DNA from: Sporothrix humicola
Taxonomy: Eukaryota > Ascomycota > Sordariomycetes > Ophiostomatales > Ophiostomataceae
Direction of reading: 5' to 3'
NCBI GenBank assembly: GCA_021396245.1
Contig: WNYE01000028.1
Span: forward strand, 248,001 to 312,000
Length of the DNA: 64,000 nucleotides
Shown here: piece by piece, positions 43,130-54,582 of the stretch
Layout: each line of letters starts with the position of its first letter
Numbering within the stretch: the first letter of the stretch is position 1
Notes under the pieces: model-generated
Database searches by the model: none
What the model was told of the DNA's origin: nothing
The model's input: only the letters and a program-made list of their open reading frames with translations
Position numbers and translations under genes: made by a program

Positions 43130-45614
43130 GATGGGCGACTGGGTGGTCCGACAGACCGGGCTGGTTTGCTAGAGAAAGGGGTGTGACGGAGTGCGTCGGT
43201 GGGACAGGAAGAAAGGAGAGGCGGGAGTCGTGGAAATGCGACACCGGCAACTCCTACTGCGAGAGGGACACTGAGAGGGTACCGAGAAATGGACAAAACT
43301 CTTCCGCGTCGCCAAAAGGTCAAGGAAAGGCGCAGGTCAACGGCGCAAAAGGGAAAAGACGTCAAAGCCCAGGGTTCGATCGTGGCGGTAGGTTATGGTG
43401 GAGGTCGGACGGCCAGGCTGCCCACGTAATTTGCGAAAGTGGGCGGGCGGATAATAGAGAGAGAGATAAACGGTGTTTCGTCAGATGCGCTTCTAGGAAG
43501 AAAAGGAGACACAGCGAGAGAAGAAAGCAGGTGCAATCGGGACGGATAGCGAATGCTGGCAGAAAAAGAATTCGAGAAAGCCGTAAGCAAATAAAAGAAC
43601 AGGCCGCGCGGTCGTTGTTGCGATACGAGAGGATGTTGGGAGAGAAAGATGGAAGAGTGAGAGAAAGGAGAGAGGAGGAGAGGTTGTGTTAGAATGTGAA
43701 AATGGCGAGGTCGGTGCTCTAATGGTGGATCTTTTTTTAGTGGTAGCAGCGAGCCTTGAACAATTTGGGCGTAAGTAGCGGTTCTGGACGGTCGGTATTA
43801 GCAAGTGCGACCGACAGTGATACCTCAGTCAGGGTACAAACAAAGTCAATGCCTGGCGCGTTTCGAGGAGAAAAGAGGAAAGAATGGGCTGTGGCAGACG
43901 GTAAGAACGTCAGATGGAGACCGGATGCCGGGGCAGATAGAGAGGTTTAAAAAAGGAAAGCACAAGACAATAGATGTTTTCTCATTTAATTTTTTTCACG
44001 GGCGCGAGAAACCGGCCCGGAGGCAATTCGCTCTGATGATGCGTTTCTCTATGCCCCAAGCGGGCAAGAGCGAATGGCTGGGCAGGCTTGGCCACGTTCG
44101 GCGGCCGCCAAAATGGCAATTATTACAGAACAACTGTCATTCCAGATGGAAAGAGCAAAAAGACCACCACCAGACAGGAAAAAGAGAGGGGAAGGAGGGA
44201 GGGGTTTGCGCCGAGGAAACCAGGCGATTTGATGCGCAAGAGGGGCGCAGTCGTTGTTAATTACAGGCAGTTTGGCAGGTGGTGGGCCAAGCTTGCAAGC
44301 AGTAAATCCATTAATTAGGCTGCCAAATAGAAATAGATCGGCCCCCGAGGCCTACGCAACGTCTGCAAAAAAGGTGCTAAAAAGGCGAAAAACGTGACAT
44401 TTGGATATAGGGATATTCCTTTACAAATGATTCCAAAATACACTGCACAGCCAACACACACCGAGACAGCGTCTGGAATTAAACCTTCTCGAAGCGGAAA
44501 AGAACATTTGGAACATGTGGAGGGGCCGATTTTGACATATGCATGAAAACTTTAAACTGGCAAACGTGAAAATGGGAAAACATGGTAAAAAACGAGGCCC
44601 GGCAACCAGGTTCACAGCCCACGATTAGGATTTGTGTCTATGCTCCGTATATTTCTCACACTCGGATCATCAAGTTTGCAAAAGAGCATATGAACATGTA
44701 AAAAAATACATAGTGAGCAGAAATCACCTGCGCAGGATGTATTGCGCGTCCTTTCTGGGCGGCAAAGACGAATGGTTGGCCAGCGAAAGTAAGCGGAAGC
44801 ACAGGAAGAAAGGATATAACAGTGCGAAAGAAGAATCGTCGTAAGCCAAATGCAGTAGCCCGGCCACGATACGAGAGGCAAATTCCAGACATGCCGAAAC
44901 GACGAGACGAGGGAATGAAACAAGATAAAAACGAGACAAAAAGTTTCTTCACAGCTGAGAGCCGCATTTGCTAGCTCTTGCCGTTTTTATCTCGGTGCTT
45001 CCATGTCCACTGGAACGGGTAGCTGCTAACCTTGCCAGCAGGCACTGCCCGTATTCCGGGCCTACGTCATATTCCCACAAAACCCATCTGGCCTTTCTGG
45101 ACCCCTGCAAATAAACGCATCAAACACACACAAGACGGACTATCACGATAGGTATCATTCCCCATGTTTCCAGATTGCTTCTTTCATCCCATGCTTCTCA
45201 CTGCCAAGGATACAGGGCTGCACTTGTTCCTCACTTTGCTCTTACTCCAGACTACTTGCTTTAATTCTTTTTTTATTATCAGATCCGATATTTTAGTAGT
45301 ACACGCAAAAAAGCACCGTAGTCTATCAAATATCCGACATCTGGGCATATCTTGTGTGTCTGTAGCCCCATCTCTCGCTTCCCCTTTTGGAATAAGAACT
45401 CGTTATAGAGTGAAAACAAAATAAATAAAAACCTTCGCCATCTAACACCAGGGGAAATCAAAAACAAATAGAACTTAGTAGGGGATAATAAACACGAGAC
45501 GAGAGTTTATCTCGGGAGGGTTTCTTCATTTTTTTTGTAAAAAGTTTTGTAACTTGTTTTTATGGTATCGCAATTCGATCCGCTGACAAACGCTTGACTA
45601 GGTCAAAAGGTCGT
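43130..45614. other. Epsin promoter and BiP 3' region
   Basis: 2.5 kb between tandem minus-strand genes. The first ~600 bases are purine-rich on the plus strand and form the probable epsin leader and promoter. The last ~300 bases are AT-rich and should hold the BiP 3' untranslated region. The middle contains only short frames without domains. No RNA gene seen. Confidence 0.5.
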
Positions 45615-48036
45615 TTACAGCTCGTCGTGGTCGAGGGGTTCCTCGTCACCGTCAGCACCAGGCTGGCTGTACATCTTGCTGGTGATGGGGTAGGCGCTGT
45701 GAAAAGTTTGTTAGCAAGTTGTTCATGAAATGAGACGAAAACATGTCAAAAAGTTTTGGCGTCACTTACACGTTGGACAGCTTCTCCTTCTGCTCCTCAA
45801 AGTCCTCAAGCTCGGCAGTGGCGGCGTTCTCGTCGAGCCACTCCTGAGCCTCCTTAACGGCCTCAATGATGGTCTCCTTGTCCTCCTCGGAGATCTTGCC
45901 GCCAAGGCCGTCCTCGTCGTTGACCTGGTTCTTGAGCGAGAAAGCGTAGTTCTCCAGACCGTTGCGGGCCTCAATGCGCTCGCGGGTGGCCTTGTCCTCC
46001 TCGGCGTACTTCTCAGCCTCGGCAACCATGCGGTCAATCTCCTCCTGAGTCAGGCGGCCCTTGTCGTTGGTGATGGTGATGCTCTCGCTCTTGCCAGTGC
46101 CCTTGTCGTGGGCCGAGACCTTGAGGATACCGTTGGCGTCGAGCTCGAACGAGACCTCGATCTGGGGGACACCGCGGGGTGCGGGCGGGATGCCAGTCAG
46201 CTCGAACTTGCCCAGGATGTTGTTGTCCTTGGTCATCGAGCGCTCGCCCTCGAACACCTGGATCAGGACGACGGGCTGGTTGTCGGCGGCCGTGGAGAAG
46301 ATCTGGGACTTGCGGGTCGGGATGGGGGTGTTGCGGGGGATCAGCTTGGTCATGACACCACCAGTGGTCTCAATACCCAGGGTGAGCGGGTTGACGTCCA
46401 TGAGGACAATCTCGTCCGTGCCCTCCTCGCCCGACAGAACACCAGCCTGGACAGCGGCACCGAAAGCAACGGCCTCGTCAGGGTTGATGCCCTTGCTGGC
46501 CTTCTTGCCGCCGAAGTACTCCTCGAGGAGCGAGATAACCTTGGGGATACGAGTGGAACCACCGACGAGGACAATGTCGTCAATCTCGCTCTTGCTGACC
46601 TTGGCGTCCTTGAGCACCTGCTCAACGGGCTTCAGGGTCTTCTTGAAGAGGTCGACGTTGAGCTCCTCGAACTTGGCGCGGGTCAGGGTGTCGGACAGAT
46701 CCTTGCCATCGAAGAAGGACTCGATCTCAATGCGAGTGGACATCTGCGAAGACAGGGTACGCTTGGCCTTCTCGGCCTCGCGCTTGAGCTTACCCATGGC
46801 CTTCTTGTCGGAGGTGACGTCGACGCTGTGCTTCTTGTTGAACTGCTTGGCCAGGTGGTTGATGATACGCTGATCGAAATCCTCACCACCGAGATGGGTG
46901 TCACCGGCGGTAGCCAGAACCTCAAAGACACCCTGGTCAATGGACAGCAGGGAGACATCGAAAGTACCACCACCAAGATCGTAGACAATAATCTGGCGCT
47001 CGCCGTCAAGCTTGTCCAGACCGTACGCGATGGCGGCGGCGGTAGGCTCGTTGACAATACGGAGGACGTTCAGGCCAGCGATGATACCGGCATCCTTGGT
47101 GGCCTGGCGCTGGTTGTCGTTGAAGTAGGCAGGGACAGTAACGACGGCGTGGGTGACCTTCTTGCCAAGGTAGCCTTCAGCGACCTCCTTCATCTTGGCG
47201 AGGATCATGGAGGAGACCTCCTCGGGGGAGAAGGTCTTCTCGGCGCCCTTGACATCGACGCGCACAAACGGCTTGTCGTCCTTGTTGACAACCTTGTAGG
47301 GGAAGTGCTTGATGCTGCAAGGGTATTAGTAATGAGAAATAACGCGACAAAAATTAAAAGACGGTATAACCATACTCGTTCTGGACATCCTTCTCAGAGT
47401 ACTTGCGGCCGATCAGGCGCTTGATGTCGAAGATGGTGTTCTCAGGGTTGCTCGCGGCCTGGTTCTTGGCGGCTGGAAAGGGAGTTAGCATTGTTCGTGA
47501 TGTTGGTGTAAAATGCCCTTTAGTGGGGAGAAATCGACTTACCGTCACCGACCAACCGCTCTTCCTCGGTAAAGGCCACGTAGGAAGGAGTGATACGGTT
47601 ACCCTGGTCGTTGACCAGAATCTCGACCTTGCCCTTTTGCATAACACCAACACAAGAGTATGTCTAGACACGGGTTAGAACACGGTTCGTTCGTTCGTTC
47701 GTTTGGGGGAGACACTTTGGGTTTTCGAAGAGAGTCGGAATCAAGCTCCAAGGTAGAGCCCTTGGAGCTCGCGGATGCGGTGCAAGTTGACTTACGGTTC
47801 CCAGATCCTAAAGAGAAAGCTTGTTAGCATTGTGATCTTGTCTGTCGTCCCGCTTGGGGGCTTCTTTCGTCCTGTGGGAGCTAGGCTCTACTTACAATAC
47901 CAATAACAGTGCCGTACTCCTGAACCTCGTCGGCGCGAGCCTGGCTCACAAACGCAGGCGAGAAGAGGATGGCGAAGAAGGCCACCAGGAAGAGGCCCAG
48001 TCCCCATTGGGACGAGCTTCTCCGAGAAGAGGCCAT
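45615..48036 (-). CDS. KAR2: ER-lumenal Hsp70 chaperone BiP/Kar2 (GRP78)
   Basis: Folding chaperone and translocation motor of the ER lumen. Six exons, 47896-48036, 47796-47807, 47543-47663, 47376-47472, 45770-47314 and 45615-45696, give 665 residues. The ATG at 48036 begins MASSRRSSSQWG, followed by the hydrophobic signal segment LFLVAFFAILFSPAF and a likely cleavage before ADEVQEYGTVIG. Exon 2 is 12 bases and encodes DLGT, the first phosphate-binding loop, completed as GIDLGTTYSCVGV. The other ATPase signatures are YDLGGGTFDVS and VLVGGSTRIPKV. The substrate domain has the motif NPLTLGIETTGGVM and the usual lid helix. The last exon ends DHDEL, the ER retrieval signal. The gene is expected to be induced by the unfolded protein response. 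Confidence 0.97.
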
Positions 48037-48270
48037 TGTGATGTGAATGTGAAGCGGTGTGGACGTCCGCAGAAAGAAAAGAAGGTAGAAAAGAAATAAG
48101 AGGGAAAAAGAAACAAACACAAGAAAGAGAAACGTAAAGCTCCGATGCCACAGACAAGAGAGTCTCGAGTGGTTGGCGACGAAGAAAAAGAGGGGTGGAG
48201 GTTGTCAAGAGGCAGAAAAAAAGGAGGGAAGGGTTGAAGCACAGGAGAAGGAAAAAGGAAGAGGTGTTCC

Positions 48271-48279
48271 TTTATATGG
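48271..48279 (-). promoter_or_regulatory. TATA-like element upstream of BiP
   Basis: CCATATAAA on the minus strand, about 235 bases upstream of the BiP start codon, followed downstream by a pyrimidine-rich leader. Consistent with a strong stress-inducible promoter, but assigned from sequence alone. Confidence 0.4.
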
Positions 48280-48514
48280 CAGAGGTGAAATATCTCGAAC
48301 TTTTTATGTGTCCCTTTTTCTCTTTTGGCCACTTTGACTTTGGGGCTTTTGGGGGGGTGGGATAAAACAAGAAGCACAGCTCAGGGCCAGGGAAGGGGCC
48401 ACCCACAAAAAAAACGGTCCCGCTTGAGGACACCTTGCACGTCTGTCCAATGCGGGCGGCGGGTGGCGCTTGCAGTTTCCAACCATTTGCAGTTTGTCAC
48501 GCCCATAGCGGGCG

Positions 48515-48522
48515 CACGTGAC
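48515..48522. promoter_or_regulatory. CACGTGAC E-box-like element upstream of BiP
   Basis: An eight-base element with a palindromic CACGTG core, about 480 bases upstream of the BiP start. bZIP or bHLH factors bind such cores, and Hac1-type unfolded-protein-response sites can include a related GTCACGTG or TGACGTG core. Function is inference. Confidence 0.25.
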
Positions 48523-50092
48523 GCTCCTTACCATAGAAATACCACAGAAAACGGCAGGAACAGAAAGAACAGCACACTGCCTCCCTGGGCTGCACACCCC
48601 TTGATCGTCTTTGGACCAGGCTCCACCCACTCACGACTCACACTCACACTTTGCGGACGCAGAGGAGCGGCAAGGCAGGCGCGCTAAACCCCAAAAGCTA
48701 CAGTGGTTACAGTGGTCCACACCTACAACTCTCCAACTCAGACATTGTCCCCTCAGAACCCCCTGAAAAAAAACGCGGGACTTGGCCCCTGAAAGCCAGG
48801 TGGCTTTGGGGAGAAGGGGGCTCCGATCCAATAATTCGATCTGTTTTCAGTCGTCTTTCTTCCGCCATCCCATCTTTTTCTTTGAATGTCCGACGTCGTG
48901 TGGTAAATTTGGAGACCATGTGTACACCTGTTCTCAACAGCGTCGTACCTGCCTTTTTATTTCTGCAACAAGTGACTGCTTTCTGAGTCACAATACGGAG
49001 GTTTGTTGTTTATAATTTGGCCACAGTGGACATTCTCCAGGCAGGAAAGAGCCAAGGAGGACAACCAACTCGAACAGAATAGAAGATGGAAGGAAAGAAG
49101 AAACGACCAAGTGTCGTCGAGCAAAGCTTAATCGACACGACTGTTCCATCTGGTTCTACGGAACCACCCCCTAAGCCCACAAGCCCCCTAAGCCTGGGAG
49201 GCCCACACTGACGAAATCGTCTATCGGCACAATAGTGGACGACGCTACGCCCCCTTTTCCTGCCACTGTGGCCTTTTTCGATGCTGTTGGCTGTTGGATC
49301 TGAGATGTTGCCTCGAATCCATGTCGACACGCCTCACGCTGCACCACAGCTGTTGATTAAAGACGGAAAGACCCAACATGAAAGCAGAATATACGGCCCG
49401 TAATTAATAAAGACAATGCACTGATATTGGTTTTTTGATCGCATTTGATCGTCCGCCGTTCTCTGGCCATGTGTCCAGAGCCTCTTTTGCTGTTGACGAA
49501 TGGCAGCTTATATGTGTCCAGATCAACATGTTGCACGACACAAGAGTGGCATATTCCAAGATCTGCCAGTCTTGGTCACTTTTCACTCAGACATGCGTCG
49601 AACATGAGGGACTGCACTGGCACACTTTGAGTGTGTATGGATATCATGTGTCAAACAGATGTCAGAATAAAGTGAGACTGGGCTAAGCCGGCTCTTGCTC
49701 TGGCAGCCTCGTCTAGTCCAGCGCACCTTCCTGGCAGCAAAGGTGAGAAGGCTGAGCACAAGGAAGACGCGGACGAGTAAGAAAGTAAGGAAGTAAGATA
49801 CATCTCATTAGGTGCATACGGCGCCATACAAGTGCCACGCTTACGAGGATACGAGATATACTCCCTTCCGTACGACGTAATTACACAGTAGCTTCGCGTC
49901 GTAGTCACCACATGCCGCTCCTTCCATTTGTGTCTGTCGTCATAGCACTTTGCACCGTTTTCTCTACTTTGTTTTGACTTTTCCTCCCCCTCTCTTTTCC
50001 CTATCTAATCACCCCCATCCATCAACACGGCAAACATCATGCCATCACAGACACCCAACATCCCCACCGCTACTACTTAGATACACGCAACC

Positions 50093-50533
50093 ATGTGGCT
50101 CACACGTATTGCACTCATGCTCCACGCCGTCGTGGAGCTGCCCGCAGCCTTCACATTTCATTTCATGCCCAAAAGGCAGGTTGATGCAACCGTCCTCGAA
50201 TCAACAGAGCACGGTGAAAATGTCAAGCTTATTCTGCAGAACTACGCGGCAATACTGTGGGCGACAGTTCTCATCAGTTTCCTCGTTGCCATCTTCCCAG
50301 ACGATGAAATAAACGGCCAACTACGCGGCAACATTGCCGTCGCTCTCAGTGCCTACCATCATTTCCCCATGATGAGGGCTCTCTCAAGACTTAAAAACAG
50401 CCCCGACCGAAAACCCACACAATGGAAGACTCTCGGCGGGCCAGTAGTGCACGCGATTGTGCACCTCGTCTTGTATCTCATGCTGGTCGGGGCCGGGCTT
50501 TATGATGCATTCTCGCCGCTTTGGTCCAAGTAG
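50093..50533 (+). CDS. Small multi-pass membrane protein of unknown function
   Basis: Single exon, 146 residues. I do not recognise a named family, although proteins starting MWL-RIAL-LHAVVELPA occur widely in fungi as far as I recall. Hydrophobic segments lie at about residues 2-24, 52-72, 84-98 and 117-138, so four membrane passes are plausible. The loop QVDATVLESTEHGENV after segment 1 is polar. YHHFPMMRALSRLKNSPDR in the middle has His-His-Phe next to a basic loop. The C-terminus is short (YDAFSPLWSK). A pyrimidine-rich leader precedes the ATG, and codon use is like its neighbours, which supports a real gene. It converges on BFR2 with 218 bp between stop codons. Confidence 0.8.
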   Translation: MWLTRIALMLHAVVELPAAFTFHFMPKRQVDATVLESTEHGENVKLILQNYAAILWATVLISFLVAIFPDDEINGQLRGNIAVALSAYHHFPMMRALSRLKNSPDRKPTQWKTLGGPVVHAIVHLVLYLMLVGAGLYDAFSPLWSK

Positions 50534-50751
50534 TGGTTACTTTGTAGCTCATCTTGTCCAACCACCATTTATATCGCATCCTTCATGTATTGCAACTGCA
50601 AACAATCCCGCATCGATAACAAAAATACAACAACACCAAATTTTGTCTATTGATAAACAAGTAGAGTATGAAAGTAAACGCCAGTGTGGTATGCAACAGA
50701 TGTGACAATATAACAAGAAGAAAACAGCACAAACTCCCAAGATTATAACAC

Positions 50752-52513
50752 CTAGAACAGCCGCAGAGCCTCGCCGCCCACACTGGCTCCGCCCATCTCT
50801 GTGTCCTCGTCCGCATCGTCTGCATCGTCGTCGTCGTCATTGTCTTCCTGCAGCGCCATCCGCTGGCCAAAGAGCGAGCTGAAGAAGCGGTCGATCGCCT
50901 CGGGCTCCCAGTCGCGGCGGTCCTCGGGCGCCGTAAAGTTTTGCAGCTTGGCATGCACATTGTAGCGCATCTTGCGGCCCTTGCTGGCCTTGCGGTCGAC
51001 GAGCTTGCGCGTCTTGGCGTCTTTCGCGGCGGCCGCCGCCCAGCGGACGGTGGGTGCAGCGCTGCCAGGGGCTGTGCCGTCGACGGTGCGCTGATCGACA
51101 AGTTCCTTGAGGAGCAGCTGGTAAAAGTCGGCGTCGTCAAAGATTTCCGGGTCTTCTTCCATCTTGCGGGACGCCTGGACGGGCGCGCAGGAGCGCGGTA
51201 TGCGTGTGCGCTTGATCAGGCGGTCCGCAGTGACGAGTTGGCCGTCCAGAACGGCCGAGAGTGGCTGAGACGAGTTGGCGCTCGAGAAGCGGCGCGAAGC
51301 AGCCGCGGCCGCCGAGGGCCGCTGGACACGCGCGGCCCAGCGGTCAATGACCTTGCGGCGCTTGGCGGCGGCGGCCTCTTCCGTCTCGACCATCTCGTCA
51401 AAGATGGCCTGGCACGAGCTGTCCGGGCCGATGCTGCGGCGCTTTCGTTTTGTCGAAGCTGTGGCATCGCCCTCGTAGAATGATTTGCGAATGTCCTGGA
51501 TGGAGTTGAGCAGCTGGAGGGCTGTTGCGGTGGATTCTTCGACGGCGTTTTCGGGAAGGCTGGCAACTTCGTCCTTGGAGACGGTGTGCAGGGTGTTGGC
51601 CGTTGACAGGGCCTTTTGCATGCGAATGCGCATGTTGAGGAGGGCGTCAAAGGTGCGGCGCTGCTGGCGGACGGCAAAACCCTTGTCGGCGTCTGCTTTG
51701 GCCGAAGCAGATATGGACGAGAGGACCTGGCGGCGTTCTTGGGCGAGAATCTTTTTTGTCTCTTCCTCGGCCTTTGCTCTTGAGGCGTCGATATCTGAGT
51801 CGGAGCTCTCTTCGTCCTCGTCGTCTTCGTCATCCTCTTCCTCGTCGTCATCGCCACTGGATGCCAGATCCTCAATCTCGCCGCCCGCACTCTCGTCCTC
51901 GTCCTCATCATCCTCGTCGTCGTCTTCTTCTTCGTCCTCCTCCTCGTCGTCCGAGTAGACTGGCTTGCCCTTTGGTGTCTTGGGCTTGCCGCTTCCGCGG
52001 AACGTAAACTTCTTTATCAGGTCCTCATCGTCTTCACCAAAAGCATCGTCGCTGTCGATCTCGTCGTCGGTGTGGACTTCTTCGGCGCCGGTCACGTCGA
52101 TCTCGTCAGGGTCGTCAAACTCTTCGTCCACCTCCTCTTCCTCGTCGTCGTCTTCGTTATCTTCGCTGTCGTCTTCCTCATCGTCCTCCTCCAACTGTTT
52201 TCTGCTGACACGGACACCTCGGTAGGCCGGCCCTAATGCGACAGGCTCGTTGCGGCGCAGTTTGCTCTTGCCGACCTGGACATAGTGCTCTGTATCCTGG
52301 GTGTTCTCGGGCACGCTAGCCTCGCTGTCGCTGCCGGCGTCGTTGTTGCCGTTCTCGTTGTCGCTGTCGACGTCGACGGGCTCAGACTCTGGATCGAATT
52401 CTGAGAGAAGTTAGTAGGGGAGGGCTTTGCAGTAGAGAAGATCGCTTGGACGTACCCTTCGCCAAGCTGTTTTTGGCAAACAATTGAGCCGCGAGGCCTT
52501 TCAAGCCGACCAT
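50752..52513 (-). CDS. BFR2: Ribosome biogenesis protein Bfr2 (AATF/TRAUB family)
   Basis: Nucleolar factor of the small-subunit processome, needed for early 18S rRNA cleavages. Two exons, 52456-52513 and 50752-52400, give 568 residues. The start MVGLKGLAAQLF leads through the splice into EFDPESEPVDVDSDNENG, the typical short N-terminus before EFDPE in this family. A long Asp/Glu-rich region follows (about residues 95-190). The AATF domain is seen around RQQRRTFDALLNMRIRMQKAL, and DEMVETEEAAAAKRRKVIDRW lies between. The C-terminal TRAUB domain contains DDADFYQLLLKELVDQR, KDAKTRKLVDRKASKGRKMRYNV and MALQEDNDDD. The gene is divergent from IND1 with 407 bp between start codons. Confidence 0.92.
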
Positions 52514-52920
52514 TTTGCTGTGTGTGGTGTTGCAAGGTCAAATGTTTGCAAGAGAAAAGGTGCAGTTGCCCGCAAAATCGTCAAAATGTATGGCAGTCTC
52601 CTCAAAAAAAGTTTAGCTGGGAGACGCTTTTCTGCCATACAAAAAAATACTGCCATGAAAAAAGTAAAAAAGTTGCGCTACACCGCCTAATTTTTTGGCG
52701 CCTTCCTGGCTGTTCTGCCGCTCCAATAGGAGGACCGCCTTCCGTATTGGGAAGCTGCTGGTGGGGCGAGCTCTTGCCCTGTAATGACCTGCAGCGACAG
52801 CACTAACGCCACTATCAGCCCGCCGGAAATACAGCGCATCATCTCAAGCTTGTAATAGGCCGTGGAGAAGTGACGTTCTTCAACAAAACAACAGCCAACA
52901 TCTACAGTACAGAATACACA
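52514..52920. promoter_or_regulatory. Divergent promoter between BFR2 and IND1
   Basis: 407 bp between two divergent start codons with A-rich tracts around 52600-52680. It must serve as promoter for both genes. No factor site assigned. Confidence 0.6.
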
Positions 52921-54004
52921 ATGTCGGCCATAATACCTCCCCGGATATGCCGTTTCAGTCTCGGCTCTGTGAGATCCAAAGTGTCTCGGTCATGCTTTCA
53001 CAGCTCAAGCAGCTTCCAGCATGAGAACCCATTAGTATGTCGTCCAGCTCGTTGCATCGCATCATGATATCATCATCCTTTTGTTGCGATCACACGCTCA
53101 CATATTCAGGGTCTTCCGAAAGCAGGAACGCCGCCACGGCTGCAGCGCCGCCTGCCAGACCGTACGCCCATTAAAGGTGCAGGCAAGGTTGTTATTGTAT
53201 CCTCGGCCAAGGGCGGCGTCGGCAAAAGCACAGTCGCAGGTGAGTTGGCATCTTCAATATCACGGTCTTTGTGGATTTTTAAGAGAAAATCGGTCACTAA
53301 CGTTGATAGCCAACCTTTCGCTCGCTTTCGCTCGGCAGGGTTACCGCACGGGCATCCTCGACACAGACATCTTTGGCCCGTCCATCCCGACGCTCTTCAA
53401 TCTGTCGGGAGAACCCCGCCTCTCTGACGACAACATGCTCGTCCCCATGTCCAACTACGGCGTTAAGACCATGTCCATGGGCTACCTTGTGCCCGAGGGC
53501 CAGGTCGTGGCGTGGCGTGGGCTCATGGTTAGCCGCGCATTGACGCAATTGCTGCGAGACGTTGCGTGGGACGGACTAGACGTTTTGGTCATGGATCTTC
53601 CTCCAGGAACGGGCGATATTCAACTCAGCATTGCCCAGCAGGTGATTGTCGACGGCGCCGTTGTTGTCACCACCCCGCATACGCTGGCCGTGCAGGACGC
53701 CGTGAGAGGCATCCAGCTGTTCCGCAAGGCCAATGTCCCAGTGCTGGGCGTTGTCCAAAATATGAGTGTGTTTTGCTGCCCCAACTGCGAGACGGAGACA
53801 CATATTTTTGGAAAGGGCGAGGGCGTGCGCGAGAAGTGCGCCGAGCTGGATGTGCCTCTGTTGTCAGACATTCCGCTGCATCCGTTCATTGGTGACGACG
53901 CGCATCGGGGGAAGCCAACTGTTGTATCCGAACCCGACAGCAGTCGAGCAAAGGCTTTCTTAACGTTGGCCCAGGATATTGGCACCAAAGTTGGTCTGTC
54001 ATAA
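52921..54004 (+). CDS. IND1: Mitochondrial Fe-S P-loop NTPase Ind1 (NUBPL)
   Basis: Mitochondrial matrix scaffold of the Mrp/Nbp35 family that delivers Fe-S clusters to complex I. Three exons, 52921-53034, 53110-53239 and 53310-54004, give 312 residues. The N-terminus MSAIIPPRICRFSLGSVRSK is Arg/Ser-rich without acidic residues, as in a mitochondrial presequence. The segment GLPKAGTPPRLQRRLP precedes the deviant Walker A motif AKGGVGKST at 71-79. LDTDIFGPSIPTLF and VMDLPPGTGDIQLS are the switch and Walker B regions. The cluster-binding CPNC is at 238-241, followed by HIFGKGEG. The length and the CxxC separate it from cytosolic Nbp35 and Cfd1. Its presence fits an organism with complex I, as does the MWFE subunit gene at 6595-7202. 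Confidence 0.94.
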
Positions 54005-54582
54005 GACTGTTCCTATTTTTTGAAATACTATGTACGTGACGTAAATATTTACTTTTTTTCTATGTTTATTTTGAAAACTAACCCACGTAAGTAACAAGTC
54101 GTAGAATATATTCATTCTAATTTAATAATTTAAATATTCAAAATAAAATCACTTTTCTTCCACAATAAAAAAAAAATAAAAAAAAAATCCTAATAAGAAG
54201 CATAAAATAACGATCAATAATAAGTTACGAACTGATAAGATCACGGATCGCTTATAAAGTTGGCACTTAACAATAAAATTCATATTAAAACAGAATAAAG
54301 GCTGCCCCTGGTCTATACAAACAACTCGGTCGACAAGAGCCTTGATCCAGGCTGTTCATGGCCGTCTCAGACCGAAGATATGACCCAGACACTGCCGTTA
54401 GCTTTGTTCGTTATAGCTTTAGGGTAATGGTGAAAAGAAGAGAAAATGAACCAGATATGCGAGAAATCGAGGCTTCTCTCCGATCGGGAACGTATCGTCG
54501 TGGGTCTTGAGAAATCTCGCCCGGGGAACTAGCGTAAACGCCGCAACCTGTTATGGAATCTCCAAACGAAAACAAAAACACG
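54005..54582. other. Convergent AT-rich region between IND1 and the SPF30-like gene
   Basis: 578 bp between convergent stop codons. Bases 54010-54330 are extremely AT-rich with A runs, as expected of overlapping 3' untranslated and polyadenylation regions. The minus-strand frame that continues to 54411 belongs to an out-of-frame shadow of the next gene. Confidence 0.6.

Larger units (their letters stand above)
48037..50092. promoter_or_regulatory. Divergent upstream region of BiP and the small membrane protein gene
   Basis: 2.06 kb between divergent start codons. Next to BiP there is a TATA-like sequence (CCATATAAA on the minus strand) at 48271-48279 and, further up, a CACGTGAC element at 48515-48522. 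The last ~140 bases before 50093 are pyrimidine-rich, a likely leader. Nothing gene-like lies between them. Confidence 0.5.

Noticed and set aside
45730..47424. 564-residue open frame on the plus strand opposite BiP
   Set aside because: Classic antisense frame of Hsp70 genes caused by codon bias; similar frames have been mis-annotated in databases as glutamate dehydrogenase-like. The minus strand carries the true BiP with splice sites.
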